Assembly (NCBI RefSeq): GCF_022919135.1
Contig: NZ_CP095049.1
Span: 2,112,501 to 2,176,500 of the forward strand
Direction: 5' to 3'
DNA: 64,000 bases
DNA from: Hymenobacter cellulosivorans
GTDB lineage: Bacteria > Bacteroidota > Bacteroidia > Cytophagales > Hymenobacteraceae
Part shown: one piece after another, positions 9,416-19,326 of the stretch
Numbering within the stretch: the first letter of the stretch is position 1
Layout: each line of letters opens with the position of its first letter
Notes under the pieces: model-generated
What the model was told of the DNA's origin: nothing
Seen by the model: only the letters and a program-made list of their open reading frames with translations
The model's database searches: none
Program-made: the position numbers and the translations under genes

Positions 9416-10174
9416 CTACAGCTGGGCTAAGCCACCGTCCACGAACAGCTCGGTGCCGGTTACGAAACTGCTGTCGTCGGAGGCCAGGAATACCAGGGCT
9501 TTGGCTACTTCGTCGGGGGAGCCCAGGCGACCCAGCGGCACGGTGCTGGCCAAGAAAGATTTGATTTCCTCGGCCTGGGTTTCATCGGCGCCCAAGCCGC
9601 TCAGGCCGGGCGTGTCGATAGGACCGGGGCTGAGGGCATTGACCCGGATTTTACGGTCTTTCAGGTCGGCCGTCCAGGTTCGGGCGAAGGAGCGCACGGC
9701 GGCTTTGGAAGCGCTGTACACGCTGAAGTTGGCATCACCCATGGAACCAGCCGTGGAGGCCATCAGGATAATGGAGGAACCGTCGCGCAGCAGGGGCAGA
9801 GCCTTTTGTACGGTGAAGAGGGTGGCTTTCACGTTGCGGTCGAACGTCATGGCGTAGTGCTCTTCGGTGATGCCGCCCAGCGGGGCAAAATCCCCGCCGC
9901 CAGCATTGGTGAAGACCACGTCGAGGTGACCTTTTTCGGCCTGGATGGTAGCAAAGAGCTGGTCGAGGTCGGTTTGGCTGGTCACGTCGCTGCGGATGCC
10001 GCGGGCGTTGGGCCCAAGCTGCTGCACGGCCGCATCCAGCTCGGTCTGCCGCCGCCCGGTGATATAAACGAAGGCACCTTCGGCCACGAAGCGCTGGGCC
10101 GCGCCCAGGCCGATGCCCGTGGTACCGCCCGTAATGAGGGCTACTTTGTTGGCTAATTTCAGGGAAGTACTCAT
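9416..10174 (-). CDS. SDR-family NAD(P)-dependent oxidoreductase
   Basis: Classical short-chain dehydrogenase/reductase of 252 residues, likely a soluble NAD(P)(H)-dependent alcohol/ketone oxidoreductase. The start at 10174 (MSTSLKLANK) is chosen because the Rossmann strand with GGTTGIG begins right after; the open frame upstream is low-complexity. Family marks: cofactor motif TGGTTGIGLG, NAGGGDF, the catalytic Ser in ILMASTAGS, YSASK with Tyr and Lys, and the PGPIDTPG segment after the active site. It lies downstream of the Crp-like regulator on the same strand with a 226-bp gap, so the two may be functionally linked. The substrate cannot be read from the sequence. Confidence 0.92.
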   Translation of the reverse strand: MSTSLKLANKVALITGGTTGIGLGAAQRFVAEGAFVYITGRRQTELDAAVQQLGPNARGIRSDVTSQTDLDQLFATIQAEKGHLDVVFTNAGGGDFAPLGGITEEHYAMTFDRNVKATLFTVQKALPLLRDGSSIILMASTAGSMGDANFSVYSASKAAVRSFARTWTADLKDRKIRVNALSPGPIDTPGLSGLGADETQAEEIKSFLASTVPLGRLGSPDEVAKALVFLASDDSSFVTGTELFVDGGLAQL

Positions 10175-10400
10175 ACCTAAAAGAGGAAAATGGAGGGTAA
10201 AACGGAAAAGTCCCGGCGGCCATGTAGCGCGCCTTGGTTGACAGCACAAAGGTTGCTTCCCGCTGCTCCCGTCTCCATTGACATTTATCAAAAAAACGAC
10301 TTGACAAATATCAACCTTGTGAAGGTATTGAATTGATTTTTAGCTGTGTAAGCAAATTATAACAGCTTATGGGAACAATAATAAGGCGTCAGGAGCGGCT

Positions 10401-10973
10401 CTACACCAAGTTGCGGCGGATGCGGCTCAGGGTTTCGGTGGTCATGCCCAGATACGAGGCTACCATATGCTGGGGAATGCGCCGGGCAAACACCGGAAAC
10501 TCCTGCAGAAAGATTCGGTACTTCTCTTCGGCGGAGTAACTGATGGTAGTGTGAATTCGGTTCTGCTGGGCCAGGAAGCTGCGGTGTAGCAAGGCATTAA
10601 CGAGCTGCTGCAGCGCCGGAATAGCCTGGCAGAGGCGGTCAAACTCCTCTTTCCGGATCAGCAGCACCACCGAGTCCTCAATGGCGTCGATGTTGAAGCG
10701 TGCCGGCAGGCCCGACGCCAGGCTTTGCAGGTCGCCTATCCACCAGTTTTCCACAGCGAAGGTCAGAATATGCTCGGCACCTTTGGTATCCACGCTGTAA
10801 GTGCGTAGGCAGCCGTCGGCCACGAAGGCGTTGTAGTTCCATACCTCTCCTTCCTGTAGCAGAAACTGGCGCTTCCGCAACCGCTTAATGGTTGTCACGG
10901 CTTCAATCTGCGCTATTTCTTCGGCCGTGAAAGTCGCCTTGCTGCGCAGATAGTTTGCAAATAACTCGAACAT
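10401..10973 (-). CDS. Crp/Fnr-family transcriptional regulator
   Basis: A 190-residue regulator with an N-terminal cyclic-nucleotide-binding-like beta-roll (about 10-125) and a C-terminal helix-turn-helix (about 150-188; MVASYLGMTTETLSRIRRNL). The start at 10973 (MFELFANYLRS) replaces a longer open frame beginning with an unsupported hydrophobic stretch. This short type, without the Cys residues of FNR, is very common in Bacteroidota and usually has no known ligand. It may control the SDR gene downstream; that is only positional inference. Confidence 0.9.
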   Translation of the reverse strand: MFELFANYLRSKATFTAEEIAQIEAVTTIKRLRKRQFLLQEGEVWNYNAFVADGCLRTYSVDTKGAEHILTFAVENWWIGDLQSLASGLPARFNIDAIEDSVVLLIRKEEFDRLCQAIPALQQLVNALLHRSFLAQQNRIHTTISYSAEEKYRIFLQEFPVFARRIPQHMVASYLGMTTETLSRIRRNLV

Positions 10974-11491
10974 AGGTTGGGCAAATAAAAGCCGGGGTAA
11001 GACAAAGAAAAGGGCTTTTGTGGGCAACCTCATAAGGAACATCCGTCGGCTGAGTAGCCCTCCACCTAGCTGATGGGCGGAGGAAGCTGGTAGATAGGGT
11101 CCATGGGTTGTGCACTGGAATAGGTAGAACCCTGGGCCAGCCAGAAAAGGATTTGTTGTGCAAGGGGTAAGCGGCTTTCACTATTCAGGGATTGAGCGGC
11201 CACTATTTCCCGAAAAAATAATTTGTCACGCTTACCTACCGAAACCGTTTCCGGAAACGGTTTCGGTATTTTATATTCGAAATTAGCCTCGAAACGAGGT
11301 TTTTAGATTGGCTTTCCTATCTCTGAGCTATCTATCTTCGAACAACAAGTCCGGTAGATAGGTCGGACGCCGCTCTGAATACTACCCCTGGCAAGTTGGT
11401 CGCCAACGACGCTTGCGCTTGCCTTTTCCTCCATAAAATCCCACCCGGTCTAACTGCTTCTGTAGGAGCAGCACAGGCCGTATCCAACCCC
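10974..11491 (+). promoter_or_regulatory. Intergenic control region of the xylose operon
   Basis: No gene is supported here. The stretch contains a weak -7-like TAATTTG at 11219, a 30-bp perfect palindrome (11238-11267), a small hairpin CCTCG-AAA-CGAGG followed by five T (11287-11304), and a TATCTTCG box at 11333-11340 with TTG about 22 bp before it. Together they look like an operator with an attenuator-like hairpin and one or two promoters ahead of xylB. The open frame from 11396 that reaches xylB is not a credible start. Confidence 0.55.
11238..11267. promoter_or_regulatory. 30-bp palindromic operator upstream of xylB (LacI-type look)
   Basis: A perfect palindrome of 15 + 15 bases with no spacer, made of two cores, AAACCGTTT (11242-11250) and AAACGGTTT (11255-11263), centred 13 bp apart. 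Central CG flanked by AA and TT is typical of LacI-family operators. Its place 225 bp before xylB suggests a pentose-responsive repressor site. No regulator gene lies nearby. Confidence 0.65.
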
Positions 11492-13015
11492 ATGAAATAC
11501 CTCCTCGGCTACGACATCGGCAGCTCGTCTATCAAGGCCTCGCTGCTCAACATCGAAACCGGCCGGTGCGTGGCCTCGGTCACCTCGCCCAAGAAGGAGA
11601 TGGAAATAACCGCGCTCCAGCCCGACTGGGCTGAGCAGCGCCCCGAACGGTGGTGGCAGGAAGTCGTGAATGCTACCCTGCAGCTGCGTGCCGACCACGA
11701 CTTCGACACGGCGCTCATTGCCGCCATCGGCATCACCTACCAAATGCACGGCCTCGTGCTCGTCGACAAGGACGGCGAGGTGCTGCGCCCCGCCATTATC
11801 TGGTGCGACAGCCGCGCCGTGGACCTCGGTAACCAGGCATTTCAGGACCTGGGCCAGGAATACTGCCTGGAAAACCTGCTCAACTCGCCCGGCAACTTCA
11901 CCGCTTCCAAGCTGAAGTGGGTGCGCGAAAACGAGCCTGAGATTTACGCCCGGATTCACAAGATCCAGCTCCCCGGCGACTACATTGCCTTTAAACTCAC
12001 CAACCAGCTCCAGACCACCGTTTCGGGTTTGTCCGAAGGAGTGTTCTGGAATTTCAAGCAGCAGGCCATTGCCCAGGAGTTGCTCGACTATTACGGCATC
12101 AGTTCTGCCCTGCTGCCCGAGGTAGTCGACACCTTCTCGGTACAAGGTCACCTTACTGCTGAAGCCGCCCAGGAGCTGGGCCTCACGGCCGGCACGCCCA
12201 TTAGCTACCGGGCCGGCGACCAGCCCAACAACGCCTTTTCGCTGAATGTGCTGCAGGCCGGCGAAATAGCGGCCACGGCCGGCACCAGCGGCGTAGTCTA
12301 CGGCATCAACGAAACCATGACTTCGGATTCCCGCTCCCGGGTCAACTCCTTCGTGCACGTCAACAGCACGCCGGAGCAGCCCAAAAACGGGGTCTTGATG
12401 TGCATGAATGGCACGGGCATTCTGAACAGCTGGCTGCGCAAAGTCCTCGGCGACATCAGCTACGAGGACATGAACCAGCTGGCCGCTCAAGCCCCAATTG
12501 GCTCCGATGGCCTCACGTTTCTGCCCTTCGGCAACGGAGCCGAGCGAATCCTGGAAAACCGCCAGCTTGAAGCCGAGCTGCGGGGCCTCAACTTCAACCA
12601 GCACGGCCGCGTGCACGTGGCCCGCGCCGCCCAGGAAGGCATTGTCTTCGCCCTGAACTATGGCGTGGACATCATGCGCGAGTCTGGGGTGCAGGTGCGC
12701 AAGGTGCGGGCCGGCAACGCCAACATGTTCTTGAGCCCGATTTTCCGCGAAGCTTTCGTGAATAGCGCCGGCGTGGAACTGGAGCTGCTCAACACCGATG
12801 CCGCCCAGGGCGCGGCCCGCGGCGCAGGCGTCGGGGCCGGTATTTACGCCAGCACTGCTGAGGCTTTCAACGGCCTGGAGCGCATTCTAACCCTGGAGCC
12901 TACAGCTGAGCTGCAGGAACAATATCAGGCTGCCTACACCCGCTGGCAGTCCATTCTCAATCAAATCGTACCCTTACCAACCACCCCTCGGCATGTCATC
13001 CAACACGCTTTCTAA
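11492..13015 (+). CDS. xylB: Xylulokinase
   Basis: FGGY-family kinase of 507 residues phosphorylating D-xylulose to xylulose-5-phosphate in the cytoplasm. The start at 11492 gives [19 protein letters not shown], the ATP-binding start of the family. Further marks are [20 protein letters not shown], and the C-terminal [10 protein letters not shown] and [11 protein letters not shown] phosphate-binding segment, which is close to xylulokinases rather than glycerol or ribulose kinases. The stop lies 23 bp inside xylA (overlap 12993-13015), so translation is coupled. The palindrome at 11238-11267 is the obvious control site. Order xylB-xylA with tal-pgi behind it makes a complete route from xylose to central metabolism. 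Confidence 0.95.
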   Translation: MKYLLGYDIGSSSIKASLLNIETGRCVASVTSPKKEMEITALQPDWAEQRPERWWQEVVNATLQLRADHDFDTALIAAIGITYQMHGLVLVDKDGEVLRPAIIWCDSRAVDLGNQAFQDLGQEYCLENLLNSPGNFTASKLKWVRENEPEIYARIHKIQLPGDYIAFKLTNQLQTTVSGLSEGVFWNFKQQAIAQELLDYYGISSALLPEVVDTFSVQGHLTAEAAQELGLTAGTPISYRAGDQPNNAFSLNVLQAGEIAATAGTSGVVYGINETMTSDSRSRVNSFVHVNSTPEQPKNGVLMCMNGTGILNSWLRKVLGDISYEDMNQLAAQAPIGSDGLTFLPFGNGAERILENRQLEAELRGLNFNQHGRVHVARAAQEGIVFALNYGVDIMRESGVQVRKVRAGNANMFLSPIFREAFVNSAGVELELLNTDAAQGAARGAGVGAGIYASTAEAFNGLERILTLEPTAELQEQYQAAYTRWQSILNQIVPLPTTPRHVIQHAF

Positions 13016-14324
13016 AACCGAGTATTTCACCGGCATCGACACCATCCGCTTTGAAGGACGCGAGTCGGACAACCCGTTGGCCTTTAAGTGGTACGACGAA
13101 AACCGCATTGTGGCCGGCAAAACCATGAAGGAGCACCTGCGCTTCGCGGTTTCCTACTGGCACACCTTCACCGGCACCGGCGGCGACCCGTTCGGTCCCG
13201 GCACCAAGCAGTTTGCCTGGGACGCCCACCACGAAGCCGTAGGCCGCGCCAAAGACAAGATGGACGCTGCTTTCGAGTTCTTCACCAAGCTCGGTACGCC
13301 CTACTACTGCTTCCACGACATTGACCTCGTAGACGAAGGCAACTCGCTGGCCGAGTACGAGCGTAACCTGGCCGCCATTGTCGACTACGCCAAGGAGCAC
13401 CAGCAGGCCAGCGGCGTCAAGCTGCTCTGGGGCACGGCCAACGTGTTTTCGAACCCGCGCTACATGAACGGGGCCAGCACCAACCCCGATTTCCAGGTAG
13501 TAGCCCACGCCGCTACCCAGGTGAAAAATGCCCTGGATGCTACCATTGCCCTGGGTGGTGAGAACTACGTGTTCTGGGGTGGCCGCGAAGGCTACATGAC
13601 CCTCTTGAACACCAACATGAAGCGCGAGCAGGAGCACATGGCCCGCTTCCTGACCATGGCCCGCGACTATGCCCGCCAGCAGGGCTTCACCGGCAAGTTC
13701 TTCATCGAGCCCAAGCCCGCCGAGCCCACCAAGCACCAGTACGACTTCGACGCAGCCACCGTAATCGGCTTCCTGAAGCAGTACGGTCTGGAAAACGACT
13801 TCATGCTCAACCTGGAAGTAAACCACGCCACGTTGGCTGGCCACACCTTCGAGCACGAGCTGCAAGTGGCGGCCGACGCCAACATGCTGGGCTCGATGGA
13901 CGCCAACCGCGGCGACTATCAGAACGGCTGGGACACCGACCAGTTCCCCAACAACATCAATGAGTTGACCGAGTCCATGCTCATCATCCTCGAAGCCGGT
14001 GGCTTTAAGCACGGTGGCATCAACTTCGACGCCAAAACCCGCCGTAACTCAACGGATCTGGAGGATATCTTCATTGCCCACATCAGCGGTATGGACACCT
14101 TCGCCCGCGCCCTGGTGACAGCCGATGCCATTCTGGAGAAGTCGGCCTACCGCAAGTTCCGCCAAGAGCGCTACGCCTCTTTCGACTCCGGGGCCGGTGC
14201 TGCTTTCGAGAAAGGCCAACTGACCCTGGAAGACCTGCGCAAAATCGCCCACGAGTCGGGTGAGCCTACGCCGAAAAGCGGCAAGCAGGAGTGGCTGGAA
14301 AGCATCATCAACCAGTACATCTAA
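12993..14324 (+). CDS. xylA: Xylose isomerase
   Basis: Converts D-xylose to D-xylulose; 443 residues, the usual size of the longer (class II) enzymes. Visible family signatures are the active-site His in YYCFHDIDL (His108), [15 protein letters not shown], the metal-binding FIEPKP and [13 protein letters not shown] segments, and [18 protein letters not shown]. The ATG at 12993 lies inside the end of xylB, a 23-bp overlap. The product feeds xylB, and GH10, GH51, GH115 and GH3 genes nearby supply xylose. Confidence 0.97.
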   Translation: MSSNTLSKTEYFTGIDTIRFEGRESDNPLAFKWYDENRIVAGKTMKEHLRFAVSYWHTFTGTGGDPFGPGTKQFAWDAHHEAVGRAKDKMDAAFEFFTKLGTPYYCFHDIDLVDEGNSLAEYERNLAAIVDYAKEHQQASGVKLLWGTANVFSNPRYMNGASTNPDFQVVAHAATQVKNALDATIALGGENYVFWGGREGYMTLLNTNMKREQEHMARFLTMARDYARQQGFTGKFFIEPKPAEPTKHQYDFDAATVIGFLKQYGLENDFMLNLEVNHATLAGHTFEHELQVAADANMLGSMDANRGDYQNGWDTDQFPNNINELTESMLIILEAGGFKHGGINFDAKTRRNSTDLEDIFIAHISGMDTFARALVTADAILEKSAYRKFRQERYASFDSGAGAAFEKGQLTLEDLRKIAHESGEPTPKSGKQEWLESIINQYI

Positions 14325-14804
14325 GCTCGTCTGCTGTAGTAGAACGTCATTCCGAGCCTTGGCAAGACATGGCGGCCTAGTTGACAGGCATTCACGAGTA
14401 TCAACAAGGTGAGTGAGAAACGTCGGCCGGGCGGGTGCTGCAACACCCGCCGGCCAACCGGACTCTTATCCACCAACCAAATTTTACTGTAAGTCTGGGG
14501 GCGAAACCCAACTGACAGCAGCGTGGGAGAGGGGAGCAGAAAGAGGCGTACCAGCGCGTAGTTCGAATCGAGGGAGAGCTTTTCGGACTACGTTGGCGGC
14601 TACATCCGCCGGCTGGCACGCCTCACTGTTTGCTTTCTGGCCCTGTGCTACTGCCTGGTTAGTACCTCTATTACAGTCCTCTGGCTACTGCCTGCCGGAA
14701 AATATCTGGTAGGAAATCAGGGATTTATAGCAAAATAAGTGGGCCCGGTGAAAGCCTAAAGAAGGAGTTTCCTCATCTTTGGAACGACTTCAAACAGAAA
14801 CCCT
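14325..14804 (+). promoter_or_regulatory. 480-bp hairpin-rich leader of tal-pgi
   Basis: No convincing gene lies in this gap. It contains a GC-rich hairpin with one bulged base (14424-14455), and a branched structure at 14543-14624. In that structure an outer stem 14543-14555/14612-14624 encloses two hairpins (14557-14567/14582-14592, with a G.U pair, and 14595-14599/14606-14610). Near the start is a fragment of the dispersed repeat (14345-14357). A CATCTTTG box at 14774-14781, 24 bases before the gene, is one mismatch from TAnnTTTG. If transcription starts further up, the branched element would be in the 5' leader. Confidence 0.45.
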
Positions 14805-17648
14805 ATGAATCCATTAGTTGACATCCGTCAATTCGACCAAAGCATCTGGCTGGACTTTATCCGTCGCAAGATCCTGATCAACGGGGAATTGCAGCGGCGC
14901 ATCACCGACGAAGCCCTGCGCGGTGTGACGTCGAACCCGGCCATTTTCGAGAAGGCAATCGGCGGCTCCGACGACTACGACGCGGCCATTCGCAGCCTGG
15001 CGCTGCAGGGCAAAACCACCGACGAAATCTACACCGCCCTGGCTGTGGCCGACGTGCAACACGCCTGCGACCTGTTTCGCCCGCTCTACGACAGCCACGA
15101 CAACGCCTCCGACGGCTACGTAAGCCTGGAAGTGTCGCCGGAGCTGGTGAATGACACCGAGGGCACGATTGAGGAAGGCATCCGTTTCTGGAAAACGGTA
15201 AACCGCCCCAACGTCATGATTAAGGTGCCAGCTACGCTGGAAGGTCTGCCCGCCATCCGCCGCCTTATTGCCGAGGGCATCAACGTCAACGTGACGCTGA
15301 TTTTCGGCCTGGAGCGCTACCGCCTAGTAGCTGAGGCCTTTATTGCGGGCCTCGAAGACCGTCTGCAAGCCGGTCTGCCTATCGAGAACATCGACTCGGT
15401 AGCCAGCTTCTTCCTCTCGCGCATCGACGTGCTAATTGACCCGATGCTGGAGAAAATTGCCGCCGAAGGCGGTGAGAAAGGCGAGCTTGCACAATCGATG
15501 GTGGGCGAAGTGGCCCTGGCCAGCGCCAAGCAGGCCTACCAGATCTACAAAGAAATTTTCGCCGGTCCGCGCTGGGAAGCCCTGGCTGCCAAAGGTGCCG
15601 ACACCCAGCGCCTGCTGTGGGCCAGCACCGGCAACAAGAACCCCAAGTACGACGACCTGAAGTACGTAGAAAACCTCATCGGCCCGAAAACGGTGAATAC
15701 CGTGCCGGTCGAAACCCTCGACATTTTCCGCGCCAAGGGGCAACCCGCCAACCGCCTGGAAGAAGGTCTCGACAAGGCTGCTGAAGTGCTGCGCCGCTTG
15801 CCCGAGCTGGGCATCAACCTGGAAGAGCAAACCAACTTCCTGGAAGTCGACGGGGCCAAGAAGTTCACCGAGCCCTTCGGCAAGCTGATGGACTCCATCG
15901 AGAAAAAGCGCCTGACTTCCCTTGACACTGCCGTGGCTCCTGCTACCATGCAGCTGGGCCAGTACCAGGCCGCCGTAGATGCCAAGGTGCAGGAATTCAA
16001 CGCCAAGAACTTCACCCAGGGGTTCTGGGATAAGAAGGCCGATTTGTGGGTGCAGGACGAAGCCGGCCAGCACAGCATCCGCTCCTTTATGGGCTGGCTG
16101 CGCGTGGCCGAAACGATGGTAGCTGCCGTGCCCGAAATTGAGCAGTTCGTCAACGACGTAAAGGCCGCGGGCTTCAAGCACGTGGTGGTGATGGGCATGG
16201 GTGGTAGCACGATGGCCCCGATTGTGTTCAAGTCCTCCTTCCCAATGGGCGAGAACGGCCTGCCCATGTCGGTACTCGATACTACGGACCCCGGCACGGT
16301 GCGCCAGATCGAAGAGTCGGTGCCGCTGGCCGAAACGCTGTTCATTGTAGCCAGCAAGTCGGGTACGACGGCCGAGCCCCTGGCTTTCGGCGACTATTTC
16401 TACGACCGTCTCAAGCAAATCAAGGGCGATAAGGCCGGCGAGAACTTTGTAGCCATTACCGACCCGGGCTCCAAGTTCGTGACGTCGGCCACCGAGCAGG
16501 GCTACCGCCGCATCTTCCTCAACTTCGCCGAAGTAGGCGGCCGTTTCTCGGCTTTGTCGTACTTCGGGCTGGTGCCGGCTGCCTTGTACGGTCTGCCCAT
16601 TGGCGAAATTCTGGAGCGGGCCATCCGCATGATGCGGGCCAACGGAGCCTACGGCGCGGTAGAGCAAAACCCCGGTTTGGAGCTGGGTGTAGCTTTGGGC
16701 ATACTGGCTCAGCAGGGCCGCGACAAGCTCACCCTGATTGTGCCTCATTCCCTGGATGATCTGGGCTTGTGGCTGGAGCAGCTCATTGCCGAAAGCACCG
16801 GCAAGGAAGGCAAAGGCATTCTGCCCGTGGCTGGTGAGCCGGCCCGGGAGCCGGAAGTCTACGGCCAGGACCGCGTATTTGTGTACGTGGGCTACGAAAA
16901 CGACACCGATGCCGACAACACCGCCAAGCTCGAAGCTCTCCAAGCCGCGGGTCACCCCGTCATCAGCGTGCGGATGCAGGATGCTCTGGACCTGGGTGCC
17001 GAGTTCTTCCGTTGGGAAGTAGCTACGGCCGTAGCCAGCGCCGTGCTCGAAATCAACCCCTTCGACCAGCCCAACGTGCAGGCCGCCAAAACCGCTACCG
17101 ACCGCCTGATGAAGGTGGTGCAGGAGCAGGGCAGCCTACCAGCCGGCGACGAAGCCAAGGTGACGGAAAACGGCGTGTCATACTTCTCCGCCGTATCGGG
17201 CGGCAGTGCGGCCGAGGTTATCCAGAACTTCTTCGCCCAGGCCAAGGACGGTGACTTCCTCAACATTCAGGCGTATTTGACCGAATCGGACGAGCTGAAT
17301 AAGGGCCTGGCCGAGTTGCGCACCCAGGTGCAGGAGCAGTTGCATCTGGCTACCACCTCGGGCTACGGACCGCGCTTCCTGCACTCCACGGGCCAGTACC
17401 ACAAGGGTGGCCCCGACAAGGGCTTGTTTGTGCAGTTCACCGTCGACCATCCGCAGGATCTGGCGCTGCCGGGCCGTTCGTACTCCTTCGGCACGTTCAA
17501 AAATGCCCAGGCCGCCGGCGACTTGCAAGCCCTGCACGACTACAACCGCCGCACGCTGCGCATCCACCTCGGCGACAATGCTGAGCAAGGTTTGCGCACG
17601 GTACTGACGGCGCTGCAGTCGGCTCCGCTGACCGCTACCCAAGCGTAA
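14805..17648 (+). CDS. Bifunctional transaldolase / glucose-6-phosphate isomerase
   Basis: A 947-residue fusion joining two sugar-phosphate enzymes. The N-terminal part (about 1-370) is a transaldolase with GVTSNPAIFEKAI and the Schiff-base Lys in NVMIKVPAT (Lys140). The C-terminal part (about 395-945) is a phosphoglucose isomerase with VVMGMGGSTMAP, VASKSGTTAEP and a QYHKGGPDKGLF ending, in the form known from other tal-pgi fusions. Product flow from xylulose-5-phosphate via the non-oxidative pentose phosphate pathway to fructose-6-phosphate and glucose-6-phosphate fits its place after xylBA. It follows xylA after a 480-bp leader and may have its own promoter. Confidence 0.94.
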   Translation: MNPLVDIRQFDQSIWLDFIRRKILINGELQRRITDEALRGVTSNPAIFEKAIGGSDDYDAAIRSLALQGKTTDEIYTALAVADVQHACDLFRPLYDSHDNASDGYVSLEVSPELVNDTEGTIEEGIRFWKTVNRPNVMIKVPATLEGLPAIRRLIAEGINVNVTLIFGLERYRLVAEAFIAGLEDRLQAGLPIENIDSVASFFLSRIDVLIDPMLEKIAAEGGEKGELAQSMVGEVALASAKQAYQIYKEIFAGPRWEALAAKGADTQRLLWASTGNKNPKYDDLKYVENLIGPKTVNTVPVETLDIFRAKGQPANRLEEGLDKAAEVLRRLPELGINLEEQTNFLEVDGAKKFTEPFGKLMDSIEKKRLTSLDTAVAPATMQLGQYQAAVDAKVQEFNAKNFTQGFWDKKADLWVQDEAGQHSIRSFMGWLRVAETMVAAVPEIEQFVNDVKAAGFKHVVVMGMGGSTMAPIVFKSSFPMGENGLPMSVLDTTDPGTVRQIEESVPLAETLFIVASKSGTTAEPLAFGDYFYDRLKQIKGDKAGENFVAITDPGSKFVTSATEQGYRRIFLNFAEVGGRFSALSYFGLVPAALYGLPIGEILERAIRMMRANGAYGAVEQNPGLELGVALGILAQQGRDKLTLIVPHSLDDLGLWLEQLIAESTGKEGKGILPVAGEPAREPEVYGQDRVFVYVGYENDTDADNTAKLEALQAAGHPVISVRMQDALDLGAEFFRWEVATAVASAVLEINPFDQPNVQAAKTATDRLMKVVQEQGSLPAGDEAKVTENGVSYFSAVSGGSAAEVIQNFFAQAKDGDFLNIQAYLTESDELNKGLAELRTQVQEQLHLATTSGYGPRFLHSTGQYHKGGPDKGLFVQFTVDHPQDLALPGRSYSFGTFKNAQAAGDLQALHDYNRRTLRIHLGDNAEQGLRTVLTALQSAPLTATQA

Positions 17649-17654
17649 GAATGC

Positions 17655-17692
17655 TGCCAGGGCGGTCGGTTGGGAGGCCGGCCGCCCTGGTA
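17655..17692 (+). terminator. Hairpin between tal-pgi and GH51
   Basis: A 15-bp stem with two G.U pairs (17655-17669 with 17678-17692) and an 8-base loop, followed only by a short T-rich stretch. It is terminator-like but weak, so some read-through into the GH51 gene is possible. Confidence 0.6.
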
Positions 17693-17743
17693 GTTTCTGC
17701 GCTTTCTGACCTTTCCCCATCGAAAATTCCCTCAATCCTCTCG

Positions 17744-19303
17744 ATGCTCAACTTAAAGCGCCTCATGGCGGCAGCTGGCCTCACGCTGGCCGCGGCTAAC
17801 CTGACTTTTGCCCAAACGGTACGCCTGACCGTGCAGCCCGGAGACCCGAAGCTGCAAATCAGCAAAGACATTTACGGGCACTTCGCCGAGCACCTGGGCC
17901 GTTGCGTCTACGACGGTTTCTGGGCTGACCCCGGCTTGAACGTGCCCAAGCAGGGCCGCATCCGCATGGATATCGTGGAGGCCCTGCGCAAGATCAAAGT
18001 GGCCAACCTGCGCTGGCCCGGCGGCTGCTACGCCGACGCCTACCACTGGCGCGACGGAGTAGGGCCCACTGCCCAACGTCCCCACACCATCAACACCTGG
18101 TGGGGCGACGCGGTGGAAGACAACTCCTTCGGTACCCACGAGTTTCTGGAGCTCTGTAAGCTGCTGGGCACCGAGCCGTATTTGGCGGCCAACGTCGGCA
18201 GCGGGACGGTGCAGGAAATGGCCAACTGGATGGAGTATTTGAACTCCAACGCTGACACGCCGCTGACCCAGCAGCGCAAGCAAAACGGCCACCCCGAGCC
18301 CTACGGCGTGACCATGTGGGGCATCGGCAACGAAAGCTGGGGCTGCGGCGGCAACATGACCGTCGATTATTACACCGACGTCTATAAGCGTTACGCCACC
18401 TTTGCCCACAACTATCCGGGCAGCCCGAAGCTAAAGCGCATCGTGAGCGGGGCCAACGGCGACGACGCCAACTGGACCGAAACGTGCATGAAGAAGATTC
18501 CGCTCGACCAGATGTGGGGCCTGACGCTGCACCAGTACACGCTGCCCACCGGCAGCTGGACCGGCAGCAAGGGTGCCGCCACCGGCTTCGACGAGGCCCA
18601 GTACTTCAACACGATGAAGAACTGCCTGAAGATGGAAGCCGTGGTGACCAAACACGCGGCCATCATGGACAAGTACGACAAGGATAAAAAGGTAGCCTTG
18701 CTCGTGGATGAGTGGGGCGTATGGACCGACGTGGAGCCCGGCACCAACCCCGGCTTTTTGTACCAGCAAAACTCCCTGCGCGACGCGCTAGTGGCCGGTA
18801 CCACGCTCAACATCTTCAACAACCACTGCGACCGGGTGCGCGGGGCCAACCTGGCCCAGGCTGTGAACGTGCTGCAGGCCCTGATCCTGACCGACAAGGA
18901 GAAGATGCTGCTCACGCCCACCTACCACGTGTTTGACCTCTACCAGGTCCACCAGAACGCGCAGTATCTGCCCCTGCAATTCCAGAGCCCCGAGTACACG
19001 TTGAACGGTGACAAGCTGCCGGCGCTAAATGCCTCGGCCTCTAAGGACGCCAGCGGCGCGGTGCATATTTCCCTGGTCAACCTCGACACCAAAAAGGCTT
19101 TGCAGCTGGAAACTGCACTGTCCGGCGTGACCTGGAAAACCGTGTCGGGCCGCATTCTGACCTCAAGCAACGTCAACGATTACAACACCTTCGACAAGCC
19201 CAGCAAGGTAAAGCTGGCCACTTTTAACGGGGCTAAAAAGCGCGGCGGAAATCTGGCCGTGGAGCTGCCGCCGCAGTCGGTGGTCGTGCTGGAAGTGAAG
19301 TAG
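17744..19303 (+). CDS. GH51 alpha-L-arabinofuranosidase
   Basis: Removes arabinofuranose side chains from arabinoxylan or arabinan. The start at 17744 is chosen because a signal peptide, MLNLKRLMAAAGLTLAAANLTFAQ, begins there; it is then 519 residues and exported. The acid/base Glu is in GIGNESWGCGG (Glu197) and the nucleophile Glu in LLVDEWGVW (Glu323), both canonical for GH51. The early KDIYGHFAEHLGRCVYDGFW and LRWPGGCYADAYHWRDGVGP blocks are also typical. Many GH51 enzymes are cytoplasmic, so the export signal makes it a periplasmic or surface form. Neighbouring GH10 and GH115 genes indicate branched xylan as target. Confidence 0.95.
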   Translation: MLNLKRLMAAAGLTLAAANLTFAQTVRLTVQPGDPKLQISKDIYGHFAEHLGRCVYDGFWADPGLNVPKQGRIRMDIVEALRKIKVANLRWPGGCYADAYHWRDGVGPTAQRPHTINTWWGDAVEDNSFGTHEFLELCKLLGTEPYLAANVGSGTVQEMANWMEYLNSNADTPLTQQRKQNGHPEPYGVTMWGIGNESWGCGGNMTVDYYTDVYKRYATFAHNYPGSPKLKRIVSGANGDDANWTETCMKKIPLDQMWGLTLHQYTLPTGSWTGSKGAATGFDEAQYFNTMKNCLKMEAVVTKHAAIMDKYDKDKKVALLVDEWGVWTDVEPGTNPGFLYQQNSLRDALVAGTTLNIFNNHCDRVRGANLAQAVNVLQALILTDKEKMLLTPTYHVFDLYQVHQNAQYLPLQFQSPEYTLNGDKLPALNASASKDASGAVHISLVNLDTKKALQLETALSGVTWKTVSGRILTSSNVNDYNTFDKPSKVKLATFNGAKKRGGNLAVELPPQSVVVLEVK

Positions 19304-19326
19304 AAGGCACGAGTACACCAGCTCGT

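Noticed and set aside
14557..14592. tRNA-like T loop (GTTCGAATC)
   Set aside because: No acceptor, D or anticodon arms fit around it; the pairing found is different.
14413..14712. A 99-codon plus-strand open frame between xylA and tal-pgi
   Set aside because: Codon use is unlike the neighbours, it reads through hairpins, has no start signal and no recognisable domain.
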